Positions 8,081-15,193 of a DNA stretch of 64,000 bases are shown here, one piece after another; the stretch's first letter is position 1, and each line of letters starts with the position of its first letter. The DNA lies in contig NZ_JACHOQ010000010.1 of the NCBI RefSeq assembly GCF_014199955.1, positions 1-64,000 of the forward strand, given 5' to 3'. The position numbers and the translations under genes are program-made. The DNA is from Brevundimonas aurantiaca. Lineage in GTDB: Bacteria; Pseudomonadota; Alphaproteobacteria; Caulobacterales; Caulobacteraceae. The notes under the pieces were generated by a model, which had not been told where the DNA came from, searched no databases, and saw nothing but the letters and a program-made list of their open reading frames with translations.

Positions 8081-9022
8081 TCACAGCGCGTTGAGCGGGA
8101 CCTTGAGGTAGCGCACCCCATTGTCCTCGGGCTCGGGCGGGCGGCCGCCGTTCATGTTCACCTGAACCGACGGCAGGATCAGCTTGGGCATGGGAAGGGT
8201 GGCGTCGCGCTGGGTGCGCATGGCCACGAACTCGTCCTCGCTGACGTCGTCGCGGATATGAATATTGCCGGTGCGTTGGGCGCCGATGGTGGTCTCCCAG
8301 GCGAACTCGGTCCGGCCCGGGGGCGCCTTGTAATCGTGACACAGGAAGACCCGCGCCTCGTCCGGCAGGGAGGTCAGGCGATGGATCGAGCGATACAGGG
8401 TCCGGGCGTCGCCGCCAGGGAAGTCGCAGCGCGCCGTGCCGTAGTCGGGCATGAACATGGTGTCGCCGGGGAAGACGGCGTCGCCGATGACATAGGCCAG
8501 ACAGGCCGGGGTGTGGCCGGGCACATGCAGGACCGTGGCCTTCAACCCGCCGATCTCGAACCGGTCGCCGTCGTTGAACAGATGGTCGAACTGGCTGCCG
8601 TCGCGGCGGAAGTCGGTTCCTTCGTTGAAGATCTTGCCGAAGACCGCCTGGACGGTGAGGATCTCATGGCCGATGGCGAGCTGACCGCCGAGCTTTTCCT
8701 GAAGATAGGGCGCCGCCGACAGGTGATCGGCATGGGCGTGCGTCTCGAGCAGCCACTGAACCGTGAGACCTTCGGATTTTACGTAATCAATGAGCGCATC
8801 GGCCGAAGCGTGCGTGGTGCGGCCCGAAGCCGGATCGTAGTCCAGCACGCTGTCAATGATGGCGCAGACATCGGAGCCGGGATCGCGCACGACATGGCTG
8901 ACGGTGAAGGTGGCCTCGTCGAAGAATGATTTGACCAAGGGGCGTTGAGCGGGATCGGCGAGCGCGGCGCGCACGATGTCGGCGGCGTGGTCGCGGGCGG
9001 GATCGGGGATGGGCGAGGACAT
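8081..9022 (-). CDS. Persulfide dioxygenase-like MBL-fold protein (copy 1)
   Basis: A 313-residue metallo-beta-lactamase-fold protein of the ETHE1/Blh group, which oxidises glutathione persulfide to sulfite with non-haem iron. The metal motif is ETHAHADHLSAAP (His95, His97, Asp99, His100). Further ligands are in HVPGHTPACLAYVIGD, FPGDTMFMPDYGTARCDFPGG and RVFLCHDY. The first gene of the long minus-strand series, it starts 104 bases from the divergent peroxiredoxin, with AT-rich control sequence between. A glyoxalase II-like role is less likely given the ETHE1-like DFPGG motif and the sulfur neighbours. Confidence 0.88.
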   Translation of the reverse strand: MSSPIPDPARDHAADIVRAALADPAQRPLVKSFFDEATFTVSHVVRDPGSDVCAIIDSVLDYDPASGRTTHASADALIDYVKSEGLTVQWLLETHAHADHLSAAPYLQEKLGGQLAIGHEILTVQAVFGKIFNEGTDFRRDGSQFDHLFNDGDRFEIGGLKATVLHVPGHTPACLAYVIGDAVFPGDTMFMPDYGTARCDFPGGDARTLYRSIHRLTSLPDEARVFLCHDYKAPPGRTEFAWETTIGAQRTGNIHIRDDVSEDEFVAMRTQRDATLPMPKLILPSVQVNMNGGRPPEPEDNGVRYLKVPLNAL

Positions 9023-9064
9023 GGCGTGTCTCCGTTTCGGTGACTCAACACATATACCAATTCA

Positions 9065-9087
9065 TAGTTCATACAAGTATGTATTTT
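9065..9087 (+). promoter_or_regulatory. Shared promoter motif TAGTT-N5-AAGTAT (copy 1)
   Basis: The 104-base gap between the dioxygenase and the divergent peroxiredoxin is AT-rich. It contains TAGTT-CATAC-AAGTAT-G-TAT, ending about 40 bases before the peroxiredoxin ATG. The same pattern with the same spacing occurs before the second peroxiredoxin (14574-14597). It may be the operator of the ArsR-type regulator encoded downstream, or part of a shared promoter. Confidence 0.45.
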
Positions 9088-9126
9088 AATGTAGCGGAAA
9101 GGGCGTGAAGCGCTTAGCTTGCCGCC

Positions 9127-9786
9127 ATGGAAACGACAGACACTGCGCCGACCGTCGACACCGCCGCGATGCGCGCCCTGCGCATCAACGACACGGCGCC
9201 GGATTTCACCGCGCGCACGACCCAGGGCGAAAAGCGCCTCAGCGACTACCGTGGACGCTGGCTGGTGCTGTTCTCGCATCCGGCGGACTTCACCCCGGTC
9301 TGCACCAGCGAGTTCGTGGCTTTGGCCCGACAGGCCGACGCCTTCGCGGCGATCGACTGCGATCTGATGGCCCTGTCAGTCGACAGTCTGTATTCGCACT
9401 TGGCCTGGCTGAAGGACATCTACCGCCGCTTCGGCGTGAAGGTGCCGTTCCCGATCATCGAAGATCCCTCCATGGCCATCGGCCACGCCTTCGGCATGGT
9501 GGACGCCGGCTCAAGCGACAGCGCGACGGTGCGCGCCACTTTCGTGATCGATCCCGAAGGCGTGGTGCGCGCCATCAGCTGGTACCCGATGAACATCGGC
9601 CGCTCGGTTGATGAGCTGCTGCGTCTCGTCACCGCCTTGCAGACGTCTGACCGTGAGGCGGCCTCCACGCCGGCGGGCTGGACGCCCGGCGACGCCCTGC
9701 TGGAGCCGGCCGCCACCACTCTGGACGCCGCCATCGCCGACGGTGACGGCGATGCGCCCTGGTACTATCGCGAGCGCCGCGCATGA
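9127..9786 (+). CDS. 1-Cys peroxiredoxin (Prx6 type, copy 1)
   Basis: A 219-residue AhpC/TSA-fold enzyme that reduces hydroperoxides. The peroxidatic cysteine is Cys59 in SHPADFTPVCTSEF. The long C-terminal extension (about 80 residues after FVIDPEGVVRAISWYP) and lack of a typical resolving Cys place it in the Prx6/1-Cys group. It shares about the same layout as the 216-residue copy at 13890. Its stop overlaps the ATG of the ArsR-type repressor (ATGA), so they form an operon. There is no clear Shine-Dalgarno, but no better start is present. Confidence 0.9.
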   Translation: METTDTAPTVDTAAMRALRINDTAPDFTARTTQGEKRLSDYRGRWLVLFSHPADFTPVCTSEFVALARQADAFAAIDCDLMALSVDSLYSHLAWLKDIYRRFGVKVPFPIIEDPSMAIGHAFGMVDAGSSDSATVRATFVIDPEGVVRAISWYPMNIGRSVDELLRLVTALQTSDREAASTPAGWTPGDALLEPAATTLDAAIADGDGDAPWYYRERRA

Positions 9787-10202
9787 CCGACGATCAAGCG
9801 GCCGCCATGGAGCGGTTGAAGGAAAAGGCGCCGGAGGCCGCAGAGCTGTTACGCCAGCTGGCCAACGCCAACCGGCTGCTGATCCTGTGTCACATCGCCG
9901 AAGAGGAGCGCTCGGTGGGCCAGCTCGAGGCGGACCTTGGCATCAAGCAGCCGGCGCTATCCCAACAACTGGCTGAGCTGCGCCAGTATGGCCTGGTCAA
10001 GACCCGCCGTCAGTCCCGCTCGATCTTCTATTCGATCGCCGACGACCGGGCCCAGGCGGTCATGGGCATGCTCTACGAAATCTTCTGCGGCGATGCGAAG
10101 GCGGTCGGCGCGCGAGCCGCCGCCCCGGCGCCCCGCACATCGACGCCGGCGCGCGGCGACACGGCGCAATTCGCCCGCATCACCGCCGTCGCACGGCGCT
10201 GA
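9783..10202 (+). CDS. SqrR/BigR-type ArsR-family persulfide sensor
   Basis: A 139-residue winged-helix repressor. The HTH is SVGQLEADLGIKQPALSQQLAELRQYGLV. Two cysteines, Cys36 (LILCHIAE) and Cys102 (YEIFCGD), are 66 residues apart, exactly as in SqrR (41/107) and BigR (42/108), where persulfide links them into a tri- or tetrasulfide bridge and releases DNA. The C-terminal tail of about 35 residues is Ala/Pro-rich. Gene order (Prx-regulator-cupin, divergent from dioxygenase, YeeE pair, DUF442, SQR) suggests it represses both directions. Confidence 0.88.
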   Translation: MTDDQAAAMERLKEKAPEAAELLRQLANANRLLILCHIAEEERSVGQLEADLGIKQPALSQQLAELRQYGLVKTRRQSRSIFYSIADDRAQAVMGMLYEIFCGDAKAVGARAAAPAPRTSTPARGDTAQFARITAVARR

Positions 10203-10227
10203 CGGCAAACCCGCACAGGAGACTCTC

Positions 10228-10623
10228 GTGAAGGGCTTCATCGACAATATCGAACGTCTGACGGAAGAGAACACAGACTTTCGCCGCGTTCTCTACACCG
10301 GCCACAATCTGCAGCTCGTCCTCATGGCCATTCCGCACGGCCAGGAGATCGGCGAAGAGGTCCACGACGACCGCGACCAGTTCTTCCGCATCGAGGCGGG
10401 CGAGGGCGAAATCTGGATCGACGGCGTTCGTCATGCCGTGAAGGCGGACGACGGGGTCATCGTCCCTCGGGGCGCCCGCCACAATGTGGTCAGCACGGGG
10501 TCCGAACCGCTTCGGCTCTACACCCTTTATGGTCCGCCGGAGCATCGCGACGGTACGGTTCACGCCACGGTGGAAGAGGCCTCCGCCGACCACGAGCATT
10601 TCGACGGCCGCACGACCGAATAA
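10228..10623 (+). CDS. Small cupin-domain protein
   Basis: A 131-residue single cupin. Motif 1 is PHGQEIGEEVHDDRDQFFRIEAGEGE and motif 2 IVPRGARHNVVSTG, with His/Glu ligand positions for one metal ion. Such proteins resemble mannose-6-phosphate isomerase-type or polyketide-cyclase-like cupins; the substrate is unknown. A GTG start at 10228 with AGGAGA a few bases upstream is better than longer frames running through the regulator gene. It is the last gene of the Prx-regulator-cupin group and ends three bases from the convergent L,D-transpeptidase gene. Confidence 0.8.
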   Translation: MKGFIDNIERLTEENTDFRRVLYTGHNLQLVLMAIPHGQEIGEEVHDDRDQFFRIEAGEGEIWIDGVRHAVKADDGVIVPRGARHNVVSTGSEPLRLYTLYGPPEHRDGTVHATVEEASADHEHFDGRTTE

Positions 10624-10626
10624 CCG

Positions 10627-12117
10627 TCAGGGGCCGACGTCGTCCGCATCGGCGCGCCGGTCGTCGGGCCGCGGCAGCTGCAAGGCGATACCCAACGCCT
10701 CCGCCAGACGGGTGTCGCGACGATAGATGTCATCGCGAAAGGCGACGCGGCCCTGGCCGTCCAGAAAGGCCGTCCAATACAGCAGGCGCACGTCGATCGG
10801 CCGACCGGTCGCCACCCGGACGGTCTCGCCGCTGTCCAGCGCGGCGTCGAATCGGGCGAGCCTTGCGGGGTCGGGCGCGAGCAGTAGCCGAGCGAAGCCG
10901 ACCGCGTCCTGCACCCGCACGCAGCCGTGACTGAGATGGCGGAAGCTCCGCTCGAACGCACCCCGCGACGGGGTGTCGTGCAGGAAGATGGCGTAGCTGT
11001 CCTGAAGTTCGAACTTGACCTGGCCCAGGGCGGCGTTCGGGCCGGCGCGCTGAACCACCATGCCATTCTGAATCGTCATGTTGTTCGCCCGCATATAGGC
11101 GGCGCCGCGCGGCAGGATCTCGCGCTGGGCGATGGAGGTCGGCACCGTCCAGGGCGGATTGGCGACGACCGAGGCGAAGGGCCGTTCGAGGCTGGGCGTC
11201 GCATTGTCGGCGTCACCCGTTACGACCCGCATCGAATGCACGGGCCGGCCGTCCTTCCAGTAGACCATGATGGAGGCGGCGGTGTTCACCTCGATCCGCT
11301 CCGGGGCGACGTCTCTCTTTAGCCAACGGCGGCGTTCCAGATTGAGCGCGATCTGGCGAGCACGGGCCTCGGCCGAAATCGACAGCGCCCGCTGGGTCGC
11401 CGGGCCGATGCGGGCGTCCGCCTCCAGACCGTGGCGCACCTGGAACGCCCGAACGGCCTCTTGCAGAACAGAGCCGTAGTCACCGCCAGACGGGCCGATC
11501 ATGGAGGCGGCGGCGTCGCTGAGATCGCCTTCCACCCGAAGGCGCGGCAGGAGGGCGGGAAGGCGGGGGTCGGACGCAAACGGTTCGATCGTCGCGCCCA
11601 TGGCGAAGGGCGGCCAGCCGCCGCGGTCGGCGATGGCGCGATAGCGGAGGAAGCCGTCGCACAAGCCCTGATAGCCGCGGTCCTGGGGCGCAAGGCCCGC
11701 CATCGTCTCGGCCAACGTTCCGTCCTCGACGGCCTTGGCCAACAGCGGCGGCGTGTCGACCTGGTTGCGATCCATCTCCCAAAGGGTCTCGACCGTTGCC
11801 GGGTCGACCCGGCCATGGGCGAGCGCCTCGGCCAGGGTCAGGACGGCCTGTGTCAGCTCGGCTTCGCCCAGGGCGAGGCCGTCGGGCGCTGATAGGCCGT
11901 GGCGGTCCGCCAGAGCCAGGGCGTCCATGGCTTGCCGGCGCGCTGGCCCCGCCCAGGCGGGGCGTCCGCCGCGGGCGGCGTAAAAGGCTGCGGTCAGGGC
12001 GGTGATGTTCGATGTCGCGGGCGCCGACGCGGCTCGCGCGGTCGTCGAGAGCCAGAGCGGCGCCGCGGCCGCCAGCAGGTGTCGGCGGTTCAGGGTGAAG
12101 GAGCGACGGTTGGCCAT
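10627..12117 (-). CDS. L,D-transpeptidase (YcbB/LdtD type)
   Basis: A 496-residue periplasmic enzyme that makes 3-3 (meso-DAP-mDAP) peptidoglycan crosslinks. The N-terminus RRSFTLNRRHLLAAAAPLWLSTTARAAS looks like an export signal with a twin-arginine flavour. A peptidoglycan-binding helix set (YGSVLQEAVRAFQVRHGLEADARIG) precedes the YkuD catalytic domain, whose FRHLSHGCVRVQDAVGFA holds the nucleophilic Cys. The ATG at 12117 is 24 bases below a perfect CTTAAG-N5-CTTAAG box, so envelope-stress control by the local two-component system is likely. Confidence 0.9.
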   Translation of the reverse strand: MANRRSFTLNRRHLLAAAAPLWLSTTARAASAPATSNITALTAAFYAARGGRPAWAGPARRQAMDALALADRHGLSAPDGLALGEAELTQAVLTLAEALAHGRVDPATVETLWEMDRNQVDTPPLLAKAVEDGTLAETMAGLAPQDRGYQGLCDGFLRYRAIADRGGWPPFAMGATIEPFASDPRLPALLPRLRVEGDLSDAAASMIGPSGGDYGSVLQEAVRAFQVRHGLEADARIGPATQRALSISAEARARQIALNLERRRWLKRDVAPERIEVNTAASIMVYWKDGRPVHSMRVVTGDADNATPSLERPFASVVANPPWTVPTSIAQREILPRGAAYMRANNMTIQNGMVVQRAGPNAALGQVKFELQDSYAIFLHDTPSRGAFERSFRHLSHGCVRVQDAVGFARLLLAPDPARLARFDAALDSGETVRVATGRPIDVRLLYWTAFLDGQGRVAFRDDIYRRDTRLAEALGIALQLPRPDDRRADADDVGP

Positions 12118-12140
12118 GCCGCCGACACCGCAGGGTTCAC

Positions 12141-12157
12141 CTTAAGGCAGGCTTAAG
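12141..12157. promoter_or_regulatory. PmrA/BqsR-type box (copy 2)
   Basis: CTTAAG-GCAGG-CTTAAG lies 24 bases from the ATG of the L,D-transpeptidase gene. The TAA stop of the AcfC-like gene (12153-12155) is inside the right half-site. Spacing to the start codon equals that of copy 3 to the response regulator gene. Confidence 0.72.
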
Positions 12158-12929
12158 GTTGGCCGGTCCGCCAGCCCCACCGCGCGAAGATGGCGGCCCC
12201 CTCGTCGGACTTCAAAAAGTCTAGGAAGGGCTGGGCGTCGGCGTCCTGGCGGCCGGTCTCGGTCACAACGGCGCCGGCGTCGCGGTAGATGCGATAGGGC
12301 TCTTTGACCTCGACCACATCAGCGAGGTCCGGATTGGCGACCTGCCAGATGCCCCAGATGATCCAGGCGTCCAGCGTCGGGTCGTCGATCCAGGCCTGTC
12401 GGGCCTCGGCGCTGTTGCGGGCGTAGACGACGATGTTGCGACGCAGGGCGCGCACCTTGGCGATGTCGCCGGTGCGACCGGCCATGTCCTCCCACAGGCC
12501 GTTCTGGCCCGCGCCGTTGACAACCAAGACCCGGCGATCGGGCTGGAAAAGATCCTCAAGGCCGCCGATGCCGTCCGGATTTCCCGGCCGAACGAGGATG
12601 GAGGCGGTGCGCAGATAGAGCGGCTCGACCGCCTCGGCGCGGATGCGGCCCTCCAGGGCGCTGACGAAGTCGGTCATCATCGTCTCGGAGCCTGAGAAGA
12701 TCAGGTCGCCATCCGCCTTGGCCTGGTCCAGCCATTGGGGCGTGGGTCCGGCGACGACGGCCACGGCGCGACCGGTGCGCGCCTCATAGGCCTTCGCGGC
12801 GTCGCGCATGGCGGGGGAGGGGCCGCCGGGACCGTAGACATGAAGTGGATCGGCGGGCGTCTGGGCGTGGGCGGCCAGGGCCGTTGCGCTCAGGAGGGCG
12901 GCCAGCGTCAGTGCGGACGGGCGCATCAA
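12153..12929 (-). CDS. AcfC-like periplasmic substrate-binding protein
   Basis: A 258-residue secreted protein with signal peptide (LTLAALLSATALAAHA) and the periplasmic-binding fold of the AcfC/molybdate-sulfate-binding superfamily: LHVYGPGGPSPAMRDAAKAYE at the mature start, DLIFSGSETMMTDFV, and WIIWGIWQVANPDLADVVEV. AcfC-type proteins bind sulfate or other oxyanions. No permease or ATPase gene is nearby, so it may act as a scavenger or sensor, or work with a distant transporter. It overlaps the second dioxygenase gene by four bases. Confidence 0.78.
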   Translation of the reverse strand: MMRPSALTLAALLSATALAAHAQTPADPLHVYGPGGPSPAMRDAAKAYEARTGRAVAVVAGPTPQWLDQAKADGDLIFSGSETMMTDFVSALEGRIRAEAVEPLYLRTASILVRPGNPDGIGGLEDLFQPDRRVLVVNGAGQNGLWEDMAGRTGDIAKVRALRRNIVVYARNSAEARQAWIDDPTLDAWIIWGIWQVANPDLADVVEVKEPYRIYRDAGAVVTETGRQDADAQPFLDFLKSDEGAAIFARWGWRTGQP

Positions 12930-13825
12930 GAATTCTCCTGGGGTGGGGCGAAGTGATTGGCGGGAATCTTGAAATAGACGCGCCCGTCCGGCGCGGCCGG
13001 CGGCAGCACCCCGCCGCGGATGTTCACCTGAAGCGCGTAGAGCATCAGATTCGGCAAGGGCAGGGTGGCGTCCCGATCGTCGCGGAGCCGCACGAAATCC
13101 GCCTCGCCGCGTCCGCCGCCGACATGGATGTTGTCCGCCTTCTGCTCTCTCACGGTGCTGAAGCAGGCGGGCTCGCGGCCATCCGGGCCATAGTCGTGGC
13201 CAACGAAGACGGCGGTCTCTTCAGGCAGGGCCAGGATGTCCTGGATGCTTCGGAAGAGAGTCTTCGAGTCGCCGCCCGGAAAGTCGGCGCGCGAGGTGCC
13301 GGCATAGGGCATCATCAGGGTGTCGTGGACGAAGGCGTTGCCGCCAATCACATAGGTGATGGAGGCCATGGTGTGCCCCGGTGAGAACATCACCCGCGCC
13401 GGCAGGTCGCCAACAGCGAACGTGTCGCCAGCCTTGAAGAGTCGGTCCCACTGGCGACCATCGGCCGGAAAGTCGTCGTCCAGGCCGTAGATGTCCTTCC
13501 ACAGCTTCTGGACGCCGATGACCTTTTCGCCGATGGCGGTCGGCGCGCCCAGTTTCTCGTTGAGGAAGGGCGCGGCGGAGAAGTGGTCGGCGTGGGGATG
13601 GGTGTCCAGCAGCCACTCGACGGTCAGGCCCTCCGCCTTGACGTAGTCCAGGATGGCGTCGGCGTTGCGGGTCGAGGTCGCCGCCGCCTTCTCGTCGAAA
13701 TCCCAGACCGGATCGATGATCGCGCATTTGCGGCTGACCGGGTCGGAGACGACATACTGCCAACTGCCGGTCTTCTTGTCGTGGAGCGCCGCGATGCGCG
13801 CTCCGCCGTGGTCGATGATCTGCAT
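12926..13825 (-). CDS. Persulfide dioxygenase-like MBL-fold protein (copy 2)
   Basis: A 299-residue paralogue of the protein at 8081-9022. Metal motif DTHPHADHFSAAPFLNEKLG (His76, His78, Asp80, His81), then FSPGHTMASITYVIGG, HDTLMMPYAGTSRADFPGG and VFVGHDYGPDGREP. It is closer to the GloB/ETHE1-like group with a long insertion (QKLWKDIYGLDDDFPADGRQWD) shared with copy 1. The start is the ATG of MQIIDHGG at 13825; the open frame upstream runs through the terminator and the peroxiredoxin gene and is not real. It follows that terminator by about 25 bases. Confidence 0.87.
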   Translation of the reverse strand: MQIIDHGGARIAALHDKKTGSWQYVVSDPVSRKCAIIDPVWDFDEKAAATSTRNADAILDYVKAEGLTVEWLLDTHPHADHFSAAPFLNEKLGAPTAIGEKVIGVQKLWKDIYGLDDDFPADGRQWDRLFKAGDTFAVGDLPARVMFSPGHTMASITYVIGGNAFVHDTLMMPYAGTSRADFPGGDSKTLFRSIQDILALPEETAVFVGHDYGPDGREPACFSTVREQKADNIHVGGGRGEADFVRLRDDRDATLPLPNLMLYALQVNIRGGVLPPAAPDGRVYFKIPANHFAPPQENS

Positions 13826-13849
13826 GAAGGCTCCGTTTGGTTTGCGAAG

Positions 13850-13880
13850 AAAAAGGCCGGACCGCTTGCGAGGTCCGGCC
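13850..13880 (-). terminator. Intrinsic terminator after peroxiredoxin copy 2
   Basis: On the minus strand, GGCCGGACC, an eight-base loop and GGTCCGGCC form a perfect 9-bp stem followed by TTTTT. It lies between the peroxiredoxin stop (13890) and the dioxygenase start (13825), so it should end or attenuate transcription before the dioxygenase. Confidence 0.82.
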
Positions 13881-13889
13881 GGAATCCGA

Positions 13890-14540
13890 TCAGGCGGCTT
13901 TCGGGGCGTCGGGGAGGTCGCGCGTCGAGAAATACCAGTCGGTGTAGACGTAACCCTCGGAAGCGCGAGCCTCGGCCGCCTCGGCGGCCTTGGGCGGGGG
14001 GACGATGGCCGGTTGGCCAGGGCGCCAGTTCTCAGGCGTCGCGACCCCGTTGGCGTCGGACGCCTGGAGCGCGGTGAGCAGCCGAACGAACTCTTCGATG
14101 CTGCGGCCATTGCTCATGGGATAGTAGACCATGGCGCGCAGCTTGCCTTCCGGATCGATCAGGAAGGTGGCGCGAACAGCCGAGGTGTCGGCCGCCCCGG
14201 GGTGGATCATTCCGTAGGCCTGGGCCACCTCCATCTTCAGATCCTCGATGATGGGGAAGGGGATTTCGACGCCGAACTTCTCCTTGATGTTCCGGGTCCA
14301 GGCTAGGTGCGAGAAGATGCTGTCTATCGAGAGGCCCAGGAGCTCGCAGTTCATGGCGGCGAACTCATTCGCATGCTTGGCGAACCCGATGAACTCGGTC
14401 GTGCAGACCGGGGTGAAGTCCGACGGGTGCGAGAAGAGGATCAGCCATTTGCCGCGGTAATCGGCCAAGCTGCGATCCCCGTGCGTGGTGCGGGCGTGAA
14501 AGTCGGGGGCGGGTTCGTTGAGGCGGGGCAGTCCGGTCAT
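13890..14540 (-). CDS. 1-Cys peroxiredoxin (Prx6 type, copy 2)
   Basis: A 216-residue peroxiredoxin, clearly paralogous to the 219-residue copy at 9127. Peroxidatic Cys46 is in SHPSDFTPVCTTEF; the C-terminal part has FLIDPEGKLRAMVYYPMSNGRS and the long Prx6-type extension. The start is the ATG of MTGLPRLN at 14540, preceded by GAAGGAGATATCG. The first of a minus-strand group with the second dioxygenase and the AcfC-like protein, although a strong terminator follows it. Its promoter region shares the TAGTT-N5-AAGTAT motif with copy 1. Confidence 0.9.
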   Translation of the reverse strand: MTGLPRLNEPAPDFHARTTHGDRSLADYRGKWLILFSHPSDFTPVCTTEFIGFAKHANEFAAMNCELLGLSIDSIFSHLAWTRNIKEKFGVEIPFPIIEDLKMEVAQAYGMIHPGAADTSAVRATFLIDPEGKLRAMVYYPMSNGRSIEEFVRLLTALQASDANGVATPENWRPGQPAIVPPPKAAEAAEARASEGYVYTDWYFSTRDLPDAPKAA

Positions 14541-14573
14541 GTCGATATCTCCTTCAGACGCCCCAATGAACAA

Positions 14574-14597
14574 TTACATAAATACTTACGCAAACTA
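14574..14597 (-). promoter_or_regulatory. Shared promoter motif TAGTT-N5-AAGTAT (copy 2)
   Basis: Read on the minus strand, TAGTT-TGCGT-AAGTAT-T-TAT ends about 34 bases before the second peroxiredoxin ATG. Pattern, spacing and distance to the gene match copy 1 at 9065-9087, while surrounding bases differ. It is a candidate operator of the SqrR/BigR-type regulator. Confidence 0.45.
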
Positions 14598-14639
14598 ATA
14601 GTTCTTATGCTCAGGAAAGGTTCCGCCTATGCCGAGCCG

Positions 14640-15164
14640 TCAGTTCACAACCAGGGCGTATCCGGCCTGTTGAAGGTGGATGACCGTCATCAGGGCGGCG
14701 AGATCAACGCTCACGCCCGCTTCGAGATCGGCTTGCGCGATGCCGTTCCCCGCCATGGCCTGGCCGCACAGTCGAACCTGGACGCCGGCGGCGATGAGGG
14801 CGCGGATCAGGGCGCTGTTGGGGTTGGCGTCGCCCTTGCCGCGCGCGGTCCAGGCGGCGTCGGAGAGAACTGCAGGGGTGGCGGCGCCGTGCAGGACGAC
14901 CACGATCTGACGGTGGTCGGCGTCCACGCCGCCCGCCGCCAGCATATTCACCAGCCGCGCGACGCGATCCAATCCCTTCAGCGGCCTGTCGTCCGCACCG
15001 CCCTGGGACACGTCGAAGATGACCCGATAGATGCGCGACGGATCCGGCTGTTCGCCGGCCTCGGGCAGGGGCTTGAAGCCGCCGAAGCCTGAGACAGCCT
15101 GGGCGAAGCTCGGGGAGGCCGCCAGGGAGGCGGCCAAGGACAGGGCGATCACGAGGGTTTTCAT
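14640..15164 (-). CDS. Secreted DsrE-family protein
   Basis: A 174-residue protein with a signal peptide (LVIALSLAASLAASPSFAQA) and a DsrE/DsrF-like domain: YRVIFDVSQGGADDRPLKGLDRVARLVNML, QIVVVLHGAATPAVL, and a single conserved Cys in VQVRLCGQAMAGNG. DsrE-like proteins bind and pass on sulfane sulfur through such a cysteine. The last gene of the dsbD-led operon, it supports a sulfur-handling role for that operon in the periplasm. The start is the ATG at 15164. Confidence 0.83.
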   Translation of the reverse strand: MKTLVIALSLAASLAASPSFAQAVSGFGGFKPLPEAGEQPDPSRIYRVIFDVSQGGADDRPLKGLDRVARLVNMLAAGGVDADHRQIVVVLHGAATPAVLSDAAWTARGKGDANPNSALIRALIAAGVQVRLCGQAMAGNGIAQADLEAGVSVDLAALMTVIHLQQAGYALVVN

Positions 15165-15193
15165 GGCGGGTTCCGGTGTGCGGGCGCTGGGGG

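Noticed and set aside
13826..14110. Longer N-terminus for the second persulfide dioxygenase
   Set aside because: The extension is Arg/Pro-rich, reads through a perfect terminator and the peroxiredoxin gene in another frame, and the conserved protein starts at MQIIDHGG.
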